From Parabacteroides sp. PH5-46 (GTDB lineage: Bacteria > Bacteroidota > Bacteroidia > Bacteroidales > Tannerellaceae), in the NCBI RefSeq assembly GCF_029892785.1, contig NZ_JARXXA010000001.1:372001-436000 (forward strand): 64,000 bases of DNA, written 5' to 3'. The position numbers were made by a program, and so were the translations under genes. Below the pieces are notes generated by a model that saw nothing but the letters and a program-made list of their open reading frames with translations, had not been told where the DNA came from and did not search any database. This document shows, in pieces, positions 24,894 to 35,000 of the stretch (positions are counted from its first letter, which is position 1; each line of letters opens with the position of its first letter).

Positions 24894-26671
24894 AGAAATC
24901 AATTCTTAGAAATGTAGCCATTGTGTCGGCTATCTTTATCGTTACCTTTTCGATTATGTTGATTACCAACTATTTTCAGGTGAGAGGTACTACACCGCTA
25001 CAGACAGAAGTGGTAGAAACGCTGAAAGAGATAAACGATCAGAATGCCAATAATCCGGCTTTGCAGGAACAGATCCGCCAACTGGATTTGTTGGCCCGGA
25101 AGGCTTATTTTATCCGGATGGATCATCTGATGGTGGGAGTTTATATCCTATTGGGTATGTTGTTGGTGTTTATCATCTGCATCCGTCTCTATTTCGCACA
25201 TGATAAAGAAATACCGGGTAAAGAAATAGACCCGATAGACGAATGGGCCATCAAGACAGAAGCCCGGAAATACGTGATATGGATAGCCTCCGGCATAGCA
25301 GCCATAGGGTTGGTATTTGTCTTCCTGAGTTCGCCTTATCTGAAGGCTACACCACAGGCAGAAACAGCAGAGCCGGTTGAAGTGCTAGCCGATTTAGCGG
25401 AAGCTCCCACAGAGCTGCCTGAAACAGAAACAGACACTCCTGCTGAGCCGGAAATCGTATCGGAAGCAGATACGACTCAGCTGGTGGAAACAGCTGTAGA
25501 AGAAGCCGCTCCACAAGTAGTTGTGTCTAAAGTAACACATAATGCCTTCCGGGGTAATAACTCCAACGGGATATCTTCGGCCAAAGGGGTACCTGTTAAA
25601 TGGGAGTTAGGCAGCGGAACCAATATTGCCTGGAAGCAGGATATACCCCGACAGGGATATAACTCACCGGTTATCAATGGAAATAACGTTTTCTTCTCAG
25701 GGGCCGATGCACAGGCTCGTGAGCTTTATTGCTACGATCTGACTACCGGAGAAAAGCGTTGGACACTGGCAGCCGCTAATATCCCCGGTTCTCCTTCGCA
25801 AATGCCTAAAACTACGGAAGATACCGGATTGGCAGCCTCTAGTGTAGCTACAAATGGCAAACAGGTATGCGCCATCTTTGCTACCGGAGATATCCTTTGT
25901 GCCGATATGGAGGGTAAACAACTATGGGCTAAGAACCTGGGGGTACCGGACAATCATTACGGATATGCTTCTTCTCTCCTTATTTTTGGTAATCTGGTGA
26001 TTGTACAGTACGACAACCAGAACTCCCCTAAGGTCATGGCTTTAGATCTTGCTACAGGTGCCGAACGATGGAGCAAAAGCCGGACAGAGAAAGTTACCTG
26101 GAGCTCCCCAATCATCGCCTATGTCAATAATACCCCGCAGTTGGTATTGATGGGAAACCCCGCCATTACAGCTTATAACCCGAACAATGGCGAACAGCTC
26201 TGGCGGGTGGAATGCATGACCGGAGAAGTAGGATCAAGCGCCTGTAGCTCTAACGGACTGGTGTTTGGGGCAAGCGAATATGCCAAGATGGTAGCCATCA
26301 ATGCAGCAGACGGAAGCCTGTTATGGGAAGGGAATGATTTCCTGCCCGAAGTTGCCAGCCCGGTTGCTACAAAGGATAATCTGTACCTGGCAACCAGCTA
26401 CGGTGTAGTGGCAGCTTATGATACTCAGACCGGAGAACTCCGCAAAGAGCATGAACTGAATACCGAATTCTACTCTTCTCCGGTGATAGCCGAAGGTAAG
26501 ATATACCTCTTCAGCAATGACGGAAAGATGCATATCTTCTCGGCTGATAATGATTTCCGCCTGCTGGCATCCTTTGAAACAGGCGAGAGAACCTTTGCCA
26601 CACCCGCCTTTACTGACGGAAAAATCGTGGTACGAACAGAAAAAAGCATATACTGTGTAGAAAACAAATAA
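24890..26671 (+). CDS. Multi-helix membrane-anchored PQQ-like beta-propeller
   Basis: A 593-residue protein from ATG 24890, translationally coupled to the NapH-like gene by a 4-bp overlap. Three membrane segments lie at about residues 8-27, 72-94 and 127-148. A Pro/Glu/Thr-rich linker (about 155-210, e.g. ELPETETDTPAEPEIV) leads to a propeller of about eight blades (TGEKRWTLA, MEGKQLWAK, NGEQLWRVE, DGSLLWEGN). The layout places the propeller outside the membrane on a flexible stalk. Coupling to the NapH-like gene suggests that it is a structural partner of that complex. No haem or metal motif is visible. Confidence 0.8.
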   Translation: MKKSILRNVAIVSAIFIVTFSIMLITNYFQVRGTTPLQTEVVETLKEINDQNANNPALQEQIRQLDLLARKAYFIRMDHLMVGVYILLGMLLVFIICIRLYFAHDKEIPGKEIDPIDEWAIKTEARKYVIWIASGIAAIGLVFVFLSSPYLKATPQAETAEPVEVLADLAEAPTELPETETDTPAEPEIVSEADTTQLVETAVEEAAPQVVVSKVTHNAFRGNNSNGISSAKGVPVKWELGSGTNIAWKQDIPRQGYNSPVINGNNVFFSGADAQARELYCYDLTTGEKRWTLAAANIPGSPSQMPKTTEDTGLAASSVATNGKQVCAIFATGDILCADMEGKQLWAKNLGVPDNHYGYASSLLIFGNLVIVQYDNQNSPKVMALDLATGAERWSKSRTEKVTWSSPIIAYVNNTPQLVLMGNPAITAYNPNNGEQLWRVECMTGEVGSSACSSNGLVFGASEYAKMVAINAADGSLLWEGNDFLPEVASPVATKDNLYLATSYGVVAAYDTQTGELRKEHELNTEFYSSPVIAEGKIYLFSNDGKMHIFSADNDFRLLASFETGERTFATPAFTDGKIVVRTEKSIYCVENK

Positions 26672-26673
26672 GA

Positions 26674-29091
26674 ATGAATTGTACGTGTGAACATAATAAC
26701 AAAGCGGAAGACCTGATTCCTAAGGTAGATGCAATTATCGACAGAATCGGAACCTCGCGACAGGTGATTATCCCCTTGTTACAGGCTTTGCAGGAGGCGT
26801 TTAGCTATCTGCCTTCAGAGGCTATCGAGCGGGTGTATGAACGGACGGAAATCGACCGGGCGCAACTGATTAGTGTTTCCACCTTTTACTCCCAATTCAG
26901 GCATATTCCTTACGGGAAGCATCTGATCAAGGTGTGTACCGGAACGGCTTGTCACGTGAAAGGAGCCGGCAATGTGTATGACTCATTCCGCCGCGAACTG
27001 AAGATGGAAGACGGCAGCATTACCTCTTCCGACCAGTTGTTTTCAATAGAGAAGATCGCCTGTCTGGGCTGCTGTACATTGGCTCCTGTCGTGCAGATTG
27101 ACGAGAAAATATATGGGCATGTCATGCCCGGAAAGGTAAACGAGGTAATTGATGATTTCCTGAACCTGCAAGAAAAGAAGGAAAAGGAAGAGAACAAACA
27201 GGAGCAACGCCAGGTGGCAGGAGAAATACGTCTGGGGATGGGCTCGTGCTGCCAGGCCAGCGGATCTTCGGATATATACAAAGAATTGCTGACGGCTTCC
27301 GATGAATTGGGTATAGAGGTAAATATCAAGCCTGTAGGCTGTGTAGGGGTCTGTAATAAAGTACCGCTGATTGATGTAGTGCTTCCCGACAGCTCCATTA
27401 CCCGCTACCCCAATGTAAAAGCAATTGAAATAAAGGAAATACTGCATCATCACTTCAAACCTGCGGGCTATTTAAAACGATTAAAAAACAGCCTGTTGAA
27501 TCATATCGACACCTTCCATACCGATATTACTTGGGATAATGTGATATGGAAGGGCGAAAACGAGCGGACGGGTGTAATAGACAGCTTCCTTTCCGGACAG
27601 AAACACATATCTACAGAAGGATATGGCTTTCTGGCTCCCCTGAATATTGATGAATATGTGGCCAGCGGTGGATTTGAAGCACTTAAAGCTATAGTCTCGT
27701 CCCGTTCACGCGAAGAAGTGATCCAAAGTATCCTTTCCAGCGGTATTCGTGGGCGTGGCGGAGGCGGTTTCCCCACAGGAAAGAAATGGGAGATCGTAGC
27801 TGCTTCACCTAAAAAAGAAAAATATGTGATATGCAATGGAGACGAAGGCGACCCGGGAGCCTTTATGGATCGTATGATGCTGGAATCTTACCCCTTCCGT
27901 GTAATTGAAGGAATGATTATCGCCGGATATGCTGTAGGGGCGGACAAAGGAGTCTTCTATATCCGAGCCGAATATCCTCTGGCGGTGGTGCGGATACGTA
28001 CGGCACTGGAGCTTTGCCGGGAGCGTAACCTGATAGGCGAAAACATTGCCGGAAGCGGCTTCTCGTTCGACATCTCCATCTTTGAAGGAGCCGGAGCTTT
28101 TGTTTGCGGAGAGGAAACAGCCCTGATAGCCTCCATAGAGGGCGAACGGGGATTCCCCAAGCAGCGGCCTCCCTACCCTGCCGTAGAAGGCCTGAACGGA
28201 CGTCCTACACTTGTCAACAATGTAGAAACCCTGAGCCAAATCCCCTATATCCTGCGGAACGGATCAGACTATTACGGCGGGATAGGCACTTCCGGTAGCA
28301 AAGGAACTAAAGTGTTTGCCCTGGCAGGCAAGATACGCCACGGAGGCCTGATAGAAGTACCGATGGGTGTTACGCTTAATCAGATCATTGAAGATATAGG
28401 AGGCGGTGTGGAAGGTGGCGAGAAGCTGAAAGCCGTACAGATCGGAGGGCCTTCCGGAGGTTGTATTCCCGCGCATTTATGCGACGTGCAGGTAGACTTC
28501 GATGCCTTCAACCAGATGGGCGCCATGATGGGCTCCGGCGGACTGGTGGTATTGAGCGAAAGCGACTGCATGGTAGATATGGCCCGCTATTTCCTGAGCT
28601 TCACCTGCGAACAGTCTTGCGGCAAATGTACCTTCTGCCGGGTAGGTATCCGCCGGATGCTTGATTTGTTGGACAAGATATGCAGCGGAAAGGCCGATAT
28701 GGCCGATATAGACAAGCTGGAAGAGCTGGCACTGAATGTAAAGAAATCGTCGCTCTGCGGCTTGGGGAAAACAGCTCCTAATCCGGTGCTAACCACCTTG
28801 AAATACTTCCGCGAAGAGTACGAAGAGCATGTAAAAGGGGTCTGCAAGACAGGCACTTGCAAAGACATGGTGAAATATGTAGTTACCGACGAATGCATAG
28901 GCTGTACCAAATGTGCCAAAGCCTGTCCGGTAGACGCCATCCCCTATACCCCCTACGAAATACACAGTATAGAGGTTGAAACCTGCGTACAGTGCGGCTT
29001 GTGTATTGATGAATGTAGTTTTAATGCCATCCGTAAAGTGGCACTGAATGAGCATGTAAACTATAAGGATAAAGTAGTAACGACTGCTTGA
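26674..29091 (+). CDS. NuoE-thioredoxin-like ferredoxin-NuoF fusion (NADH diaphorase subunit)
   Basis: An 805-residue fusion. Residues 1-165 are NuoE-like with [2Fe-2S] ligands in CTGTACHVKGA and CLGCCTLAP. Residues about 185-265 are a second thioredoxin-like [2Fe-2S] domain (GSCCQASG, VGCVGVCN). Residues about 300-690 are NuoF, with the FMN/NAD site GRGGGGFPTGKKW (near 359), CNGDEGDPGAF and the N3-cluster motif CGKCTFCRVG (near 650). The C-terminus is a two-cluster ferredoxin (CIGCTKCAKACP near 740, CVQCGLCIDEC near 771). This is the domain set of HydB plus HydC in electron-bifurcating hydrogenases, here in one chain. It should oxidise NADH or reduce NAD in the cytosol. No hydrogenase catalytic subunit is encoded nearby. 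Confidence 0.9.
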   Translation: MNCTCEHNNKAEDLIPKVDAIIDRIGTSRQVIIPLLQALQEAFSYLPSEAIERVYERTEIDRAQLISVSTFYSQFRHIPYGKHLIKVCTGTACHVKGAGNVYDSFRRELKMEDGSITSSDQLFSIEKIACLGCCTLAPVVQIDEKIYGHVMPGKVNEVIDDFLNLQEKKEKEENKQEQRQVAGEIRLGMGSCCQASGSSDIYKELLTASDELGIEVNIKPVGCVGVCNKVPLIDVVLPDSSITRYPNVKAIEIKEILHHHFKPAGYLKRLKNSLLNHIDTFHTDITWDNVIWKGENERTGVIDSFLSGQKHISTEGYGFLAPLNIDEYVASGGFEALKAIVSSRSREEVIQSILSSGIRGRGGGGFPTGKKWEIVAASPKKEKYVICNGDEGDPGAFMDRMMLESYPFRVIEGMIIAGYAVGADKGVFYIRAEYPLAVVRIRTALELCRERNLIGENIAGSGFSFDISIFEGAGAFVCGEETALIASIEGERGFPKQRPPYPAVEGLNGRPTLVNNVETLSQIPYILRNGSDYYGGIGTSGSKGTKVFALAGKIRHGGLIEVPMGVTLNQIIEDIGGGVEGGEKLKAVQIGGPSGGCIPAHLCDVQVDFDAFNQMGAMMGSGGLVVLSESDCMVDMARYFLSFTCEQSCGKCTFCRVGIRRMLDLLDKICSGKADMADIDKLEELALNVKKSSLCGLGKTAPNPVLTTLKYFREEYEEHVKGVCKTGTCKDMVKYVVTDECIGCTKCAKACPVDAIPYTPYEIHSIEVETCVQCGLCIDECSFNAIRKVALNEHVNYKDKVVTTA

Positions 29092-29121
29092 TGTTTTTTT
29101 GGCTTAAAATGGCTTCTTTTG

Positions 29122-29253
29122 GTTTTAATGTACGTTCAAAATAATTTAGAGGTACGTGTAAATCAATTTAGAGGTAGGTCTAATTTTATTTAGAGGTAGG
29201 TGTAAATCGATTTAGAGGTACGTCTAAATAAAAACAGAGGTAGATAGAAGCAA
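29122..29253. repeat. Array C: five clear and one degenerate tandem 22-bp units
   Basis: ATTTAGAGGTA starts at 29144, 29166, 29188 and 29210, exactly 22 bp apart; a weaker copy starts at 29232 and a degenerate palindromic one at 29122. The best unit has core ATTTAGAGGTACGTCTAAAT, a palindrome with one mismatched pair. The array occupies most of the gap between the NuoEF-like and NuoG-like genes, whose neighbours otherwise lie only a few bases apart. Confidence 0.88.
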
Positions 29254-29281
29254 AAAACATCAACAGGCTATATAAAAAGTT

Positions 29282-31384
29282 ATGTTGATATATATAAACA
29301 ACGATCAGGTAGAAACAAAAAGCGGTGAGACGATATTGGAGACGGCTCGCCGGATGGGGCACACTATCCCGTCCTTATGCTATGCCAAAGGAGCGAAGCA
29401 TAAGTCTTCCTGCATGGTATGTGCTGTGCAGAATGCGGCGAACGGTCAGATCATCCCCTCCTGTACTACCTATCCTACAGAAGGTATGCAGATTACGACA
29501 GATAGCGAGGAGGTGCGCAAAGTACGCTCCTTGTCATTGGAGTTGCTGCTGAGCGATCACCGGGCGGATTGTGAAGCCCCTTGTGCGATGGTATGTCCCC
29601 AAAAGCTTGAAATAGAGCAGATGCTGAGCTATTACGATGCGGGGAAATACCCGGAAGCACATGCCGTAATAGCTGCCGCCTTTGCCTTGCCCGAGATAGG
29701 CTGCGATAACTGCAAAGCCCCTTGTGAAAAGGCTTGCCGCCGGGGAACAATCGATCAGGCGGTGTCTATCCGGGAGATCATAAAAGAACTTGCCGGCATG
29801 TTTGATACAGCCTCTTTGGCTGAAGAAATAAAGATACACAATACAGACAAAAACAGCTTCCAGTCTCGTTTGGGACGATTTACGGAGAAAGAGAGGGAGC
29901 GCCTGAAAGAGACCGTAAATACACCCTCGCGTTGCCTGCATTGTGCCTGCTCCGGACGTACGGAGTGTAAACTGCGTTTATATGCTACGGCAGAGGGTAT
30001 TAAGCGTTCGCGCTACGATGCCTCTTCTACCCTTCCGGTTATGAATAAGATGCACATAAAAGAGGATCTATGGTTTGAACAAGCCAAATGCATCCGCTGC
30101 GGAATATGTGTTTACAACAGCGATAACGGCTTCACCTTCAAAGACCGGGGCTTCGGCATGCAGGTAGTATTACCGGAAGAAAACCGGGCAAACGTCTCTC
30201 CCAAACTGGCTGAAATGTGCCCCACAGGAGCGATCTATATATTGCGTTCTGCGTTCTGCATCCTTCTGGCAATGATATTGACATCCTGCATAAGCGGAAG
30301 TGGCTTTTCGGACAGTTCGGATGATATGGATTGGCTGTTGTTTCGCGGCAACTCGGCTTTAAGCGGCTATACGGAGCATCAGCTTCCCAAAAACCCGGTT
30401 CTGTTATGGAGCTATAAAAGCGATACGCGCACCGTATCGTCTCCTGTTGTAAAAGGTGGAACGACTTACTGGTGCGACAAACGGGGACTTGTACGGGGGG
30501 TTGACATTCACGGGGAGTTGGCCTTTGAATATAACCTGGCAACGGCTGTAGAAGCTACTCCCATGATCTACGACTCTGCCTTGTATATCGGTCGGATCGA
30601 TGGCTTTATGACTGCCATATCCCTTGCCACAAAAGATACGCTATGGAATTATGAGACCATGGGGCAAGTATCTGCTTCGCCTAATATTGTGGATTTTGAA
30701 GGGCAAAAGGCTGTTGTATTCGGCAGTTACGACAATTTCCTGTATTGCGTGGATTATCAGACCGGAGAAGAGATAAATCGTTTTGAATCGGGTTATTACC
30801 TGAACGGAGCTGTTGCGCTCTGGAAGAAATATGTTATCTTCGGAGGTTGCGACTCCTGGGTACGCATCATAGACTGCCAGACAGGTGTACAGACCGATTC
30901 CCTGCTTTTGGAGGCCTATGTCCCGGCCTCTCCGGCCATTATGGGAAATTATTGCTATGTGGGTGATTATTCGGGGAATATCTATAAACTGATGCTTGAA
31001 AACGGCAAGATCATCCGCCACAAGAAAATGATCTCCGGAGATAGCGAAAAAGGCTCTTTTGTATCCGTTCCTGCCATTTCGGGAGAGGCTTTTTACTTCC
31101 TTTCGGGCGAACGGAATATCAAAGCCATAAGCCGCATCAACGGCAAGCAAACCTGGGAATACATGCTGAAAGGAAATGTAGGGGAAAGCTCTCCGGTAGT
31201 ATGCGATGACAAGCTAATTATATGCACCAAGACAGGCATAGTCTCTATCCTGGATGCATCCAACGGCAAGCTGGAATGGGAATACGACACAGGCGAACAA
31301 ATCGTAAGCTCACCCGCCATCATCAAAAACCATTTCATGATCCTAACCGCCAAAGGCACATTGCTTTGTTTTGGAAAAAAATAA
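29282..31384 (+). CDS. NuoG-like iron-sulfur domain joined to a periplasmic propeller domain
   Basis: A 700-residue open frame with two halves. Residues 1-319 are NuoG/GltD-like: an N-terminal [2Fe-2S] ferredoxin (C33, C44, C47, C61), then HRADCEAPCAMVCP and CDNCKAPCEKACRR as in Fer4_20 domains, CLHCACSGRTEC, and a last [4Fe-4S] site (CIRCGIC with EMCPTGA). The molybdopterin or H-cluster domain that normally follows is absent. Instead residues 321-336 form a hydrophobic segment ending in a lipobox-like LTSC (Cys336), followed by a PQQ-like propeller (about 350-700). The chain could cross the membrane once, or the second half could be a separate lipoprotein starting at TTG 30242. No frameshift is seen. 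Confidence 0.8.
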   Translation: MLIYINNDQVETKSGETILETARRMGHTIPSLCYAKGAKHKSSCMVCAVQNAANGQIIPSCTTYPTEGMQITTDSEEVRKVRSLSLELLLSDHRADCEAPCAMVCPQKLEIEQMLSYYDAGKYPEAHAVIAAAFALPEIGCDNCKAPCEKACRRGTIDQAVSIREIIKELAGMFDTASLAEEIKIHNTDKNSFQSRLGRFTEKERERLKETVNTPSRCLHCACSGRTECKLRLYATAEGIKRSRYDASSTLPVMNKMHIKEDLWFEQAKCIRCGICVYNSDNGFTFKDRGFGMQVVLPEENRANVSPKLAEMCPTGAIYILRSAFCILLAMILTSCISGSGFSDSSDDMDWLLFRGNSALSGYTEHQLPKNPVLLWSYKSDTRTVSSPVVKGGTTYWCDKRGLVRGVDIHGELAFEYNLATAVEATPMIYDSALYIGRIDGFMTAISLATKDTLWNYETMGQVSASPNIVDFEGQKAVVFGSYDNFLYCVDYQTGEEINRFESGYYLNGAVALWKKYVIFGGCDSWVRIIDCQTGVQTDSLLLEAYVPASPAIMGNYCYVGDYSGNIYKLMLENGKIIRHKKMISGDSEKGSFVSVPAISGEAFYFLSGERNIKAISRINGKQTWEYMLKGNVGESSPVVCDDKLIICTKTGIVSILDASNGKLEWEYDTGEQIVSSPAIIKNHFMILTAKGTLLCFGKK

Positions 31385-31392
31385 GATTCTAT

Positions 31393-32058
31393 ATGATACA
31401 ATTAACAAACATACAGAAGAGCTATCAGGACGGGGAGAACCGGGTGAATCATGTTTTGCGAGGGCTGGATATGTCGGTCGGTAAAGGGGAATTTGTGGCG
31501 GTTAAGGGAGTGTCGGGATCGGGTAAGACGACTTTGTTATCTATTCTGGGGACATTGCTTGTTGCGGATGAAGGAAGTTATCTGCTGGATGGTGTGGAGA
31601 TGACTACGCCGGGGGTAGATCATTCGCTTGTACGTAATAAGCAGATCGGGTTTGTTTTTCAGGATCACCGCTTGATGCCTCAGTATACGGCGCTGGAAAA
31701 TATACTGTTGCCTACCCTTGCCTATCGCTCTCAGGCTAGTATTGAAGAGGTTGAGTATGCCAGGCATCTGTTGGAACTGACACATATTACCGGTGTGGCA
31801 AATCAATACCCGCATACCTTATCGGGGGGAGAAGCCAGTCGTGTTGCCGTCTGCCGCGCATTGATTATGAAGCCCTTGCTACTTTTAGCAGATGAACCGA
31901 CCGGACAATTAGATGCTGAAAATGCCCGGAATATAGCCCTATTGTTGTCCGAGATAAATACGCATGTACGTACCACGATTATCATGGTAACCCATTCAGA
32001 GGAAACGTCTTCGGCAGCCCATCGCATACTTACTCTTAAAAATGGTGTTTTACAGTGA
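31393..32058 (+). CDS. ABC transporter ATP-binding protein (LolD/MacB type)
   Basis: A 221-residue ATPase. Walker A is GVSGSGKTT, the Q-loop VFQDHRLM, the signature LSGGEASRVA, Walker B LLLLADEPTGQLD and the switch His in MVTHS. The LolD/MacB subgroup is indicated by its short length and by the FtsX-type permease that overlaps it. I chose ATG 31393, 8 bp after the propeller gene; an upstream in-frame start would lie in the previous gene and give an unrelated N-terminus. Such pumps transmit force to periplasmic proteins or extract lipoproteins rather than move small molecules through a channel. Confidence 0.9.
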   Translation: MIQLTNIQKSYQDGENRVNHVLRGLDMSVGKGEFVAVKGVSGSGKTTLLSILGTLLVADEGSYLLDGVEMTTPGVDHSLVRNKQIGFVFQDHRLMPQYTALENILLPTLAYRSQASIEEVEYARHLLELTHITGVANQYPHTLSGGEASRVAVCRALIMKPLLLLADEPTGQLDAENARNIALLLSEINTHVRTTIIMVTHSEETSSAAHRILTLKNGVLQ

Positions 32059-35000
32059 AGTTCAGCGATCTGTCATATAAGAACATACGGTTTTATACCC
32101 GTTACTACAGGCTTATAGCTGTGGCTGTCCTTATAGCTGTAACTGTTATCGTGGGTAGCCTGGTAGTAGGCGATTCTGTGCGTACAACACTTGTCAAGCG
32201 TGTAACAGAGCGGCTTGGGAATACCGAATCTATCCTCTTTTCCCGTCAGTCATTCATGGATGAGAAGCTGGCAGACAGCCCTTTGTTTGATGGATCGGCC
32301 AGAGGTATGTTGCTGACAAACGGTTTTATTTCTCAAAACGGAAAGTTAGTCCCTGTCTTTGTATGGGGTGTTGATGATATCCCGATATCAGGTGGTGCAG
32401 CCAAGGTCAACCCGGCTCTGCTGAAGGAGTTAGGGCAAGAAAAGCCGGATGCTATCATACTTCGGCTGCCTGCTTCCGGACTGGTTCCTTCGGGTTCTCT
32501 GTTTGTTACGGAGAACTATACCAGCAGTATGCGCCTGGCTTACGATGGCCTTGTAAGCCTGGAAGAAGGGGGCAATATCAGCATGAAGAACGAACAACTT
32601 ATTCCTCTCAATATCTTCGTAAACCGGAAAGAACTGGCTGAAGCGATGGAAACGGAAGGGAAGATCAACCTGATATTAAGCGACAAAAAAGTATCGGAGG
32701 AGGAGTTGAAACAGGTATGGAATTACTCATTCTCAGGTTTATTTATAACTCAGAAAGAAGGATTTACGGAAATAAGCTCAGATCGGGTATTCCTGCAAGA
32801 AAAGGTGGTAGAAACAATCAGCCGGAACAATCGTGAGCCCAACCGCCTGTTCTCCTATCTGGCCAACGCTATTGAACGGGATAGTACATCTATCCCCTAC
32901 TCTTTTGTAACGGCCATGGATCGCTATAAGGGAGAAGTGCTGCAAAAAGACGAGATCATCCTTTCGGATTATTCGGCCAACCGCCTGCAAGCGAAGCCGG
33001 GAGACTGGGTGACAGTAAGTTATTTCACCTCGCAAGACCTAAAAACCCTGAAGACAGAGAAGCTCTCTTTGTTGGTGAAAAAGATAGTCCCACTAAGCGA
33101 ACTGCAGGAAGATAAGAGTTTAAGTGCCGATTTTCCGGGCCTTTCCAATGTAGAACGCTGTACCGACTGGGATAGCGACTTACCCATCGATATGAGCCTG
33201 ATAAGCGATGAAGACGAGGCCTATTGGGAGCAGTATCGCAGTACTCCTAAAGCCATTCTCTCCTATGAGGCAGTGGCCGGCCATTGGGGAAATGCTTACG
33301 GAAATGCTACGGCTGTGCGTATGTTAAATACAGCGCCCGACTTGTCTGAATTACAATCCGATATGTTTGGTATCCAACTGATTCATCCCCGGGAAGCCGG
33401 TTTATATGCAGCGAAAAACGGAGTGGATTTCTCCAGCCTTTTTCTGGCTTTGGGATTCTTTATCATTGTGTCAGCCATGCTGTTACTGATTATACCCTTA
33501 TCGGAAATGCTGTATCAACGACGCCATGAAATCGCCCTATTGAAGTCTTTGGGATATACACAAAAGCGCATCACAAGGATACTTTGGACGGAAGCTGCCC
33601 CTGTTGTATTGGCTTCCTCTGTAGGTGGAGTGATCCTAGGGATACTCTACACCAGCCTTATAATGTGGCTATTGGGTAATGTGTGGAAAGGGGCCACCCA
33701 TACCGAAGGATTCGCGGTTTATCCCCATCTCCTTACTATAGCGCTGGGATTTCTAGTTGGTATCCTTCTCTCCTTATGGCTGCTTCGTCGTACAATAGTA
33801 CGTAGTCTGAAAGATAAAAAGGTTGATAATAAACGAAGAAAGCACTCACTGAAATATAAAAAAGGCTTGGCTATAACAGCAAGTATCCTTGCCCTGGCAG
33901 TAAGCGGATTTAATTTCTTCTTTTTGCAATCCGTAATCCTCTTTGTACTAGTGGGGATTATCCTGATTGGAACTGCTGCCTTGTGGGGAGATTATCTGAT
34001 TTGCCGGAATGGCACCCCTTCTACTAACAGCTTTACTTCTGAGAAACTGATATGGAGTACCTTATTGGCCAACAAGAAGCAGGCTATCTTATCGTTCGTA
34101 ACCTTGACAATGGGTGTTTTTATCGTCTTTTCCGTAGGATTAAACCGGAAAGGTTTTGCTGATAGTTCGCAGATTAAAACCGGAACCGGGGGCTTCTCCC
34201 TCTGGTGCGAAAGTAGTGTTCCTGTGTATCACAATATGTCGACACAAGCCGGGCGTGAAAAGCTATCCCTCACAGCCTTGCCTGATGATGCCGAGATTAT
34301 GCAATGCCTGCGTTATAGCGCAGATGACGCCAGCTGTCTGAACCTGAATAAAGTCTCTACCCCTACCGTTTTAGGAGTAGACATGGATGCCCTATTGACG
34401 CATGATTTCCGGATAGAGCAAAATCCTTATCCGTTAAACGAGGTACAGGATGTATATCCCGCTTTGGTAGATGCAACAGTGCTTACCTGGAGCCTTGGGA
34501 TGGCTCTGGGAGATACGCTCTTTTATGAAGGAGACAGAGGGCAGCGCGTGGGGATTCGCTTATCCGGAACACTCTCTAATTCTATCTTTCAGGGACATAT
34601 CCTGATAGACAAGAAATACTTCTCTGACATATGGGAAGAAACAAGCGGAAGCGAAGTCTTCCTTCTGAAAGTAGACGAATCGCAAAGAGAAGAGGTGAAA
34701 ACACTTCTTTCTCAGGCACTCAATGAATACGGAGTACGCGTTACTACGACCAATGACAGGCTGAAACAGTTCAATAGCGTAACCGATACCTACCTGACTA
34801 TCTTCCTGACATTAGGAGGCTTAGGTTTGTTAGTAGGTATCATGAGTTTTATTATCGTTATCCGCAAAAACCTCTCCATGCGCAGAAAGGAAATAGAGCT
34901 GTACAAAACGCTTGGCTTTACCCATCAGAAGATAGAACAAACCCTCTATAAAGAAAACGTACTTATACCACTTTACGCTATCGCAACCGGAGTTATCAGT

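Noticed and set aside
29122-29253. CRISPR array
   Set aside because: The units are contiguous 22-bp tandems with no spacers between repeats, and no cas genes are nearby.
17520-31384. Nitrous oxide reductase (nos) cluster
   Set aside because: NapGH-like proteins, propellers and ABC genes recall clade II nos loci, but no NosZ copper-site motifs, NosD or NosL were found, and the ABC permease is FtsX-type rather than NosY-type.
26674-31384. Electron-bifurcating [FeFe] hydrogenase
   Set aside because: The diaphorase domains fit, but the NuoG-like protein stops before any H-cluster domain and no hydrogenase Cys motifs occur in the neighbourhood.
31222-31392. Longer N-terminus for the ABC ATPase
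   Set aside because: The extension lies wholly inside the preceding propeller gene in another frame and is rich in Arg/His without family similarity.
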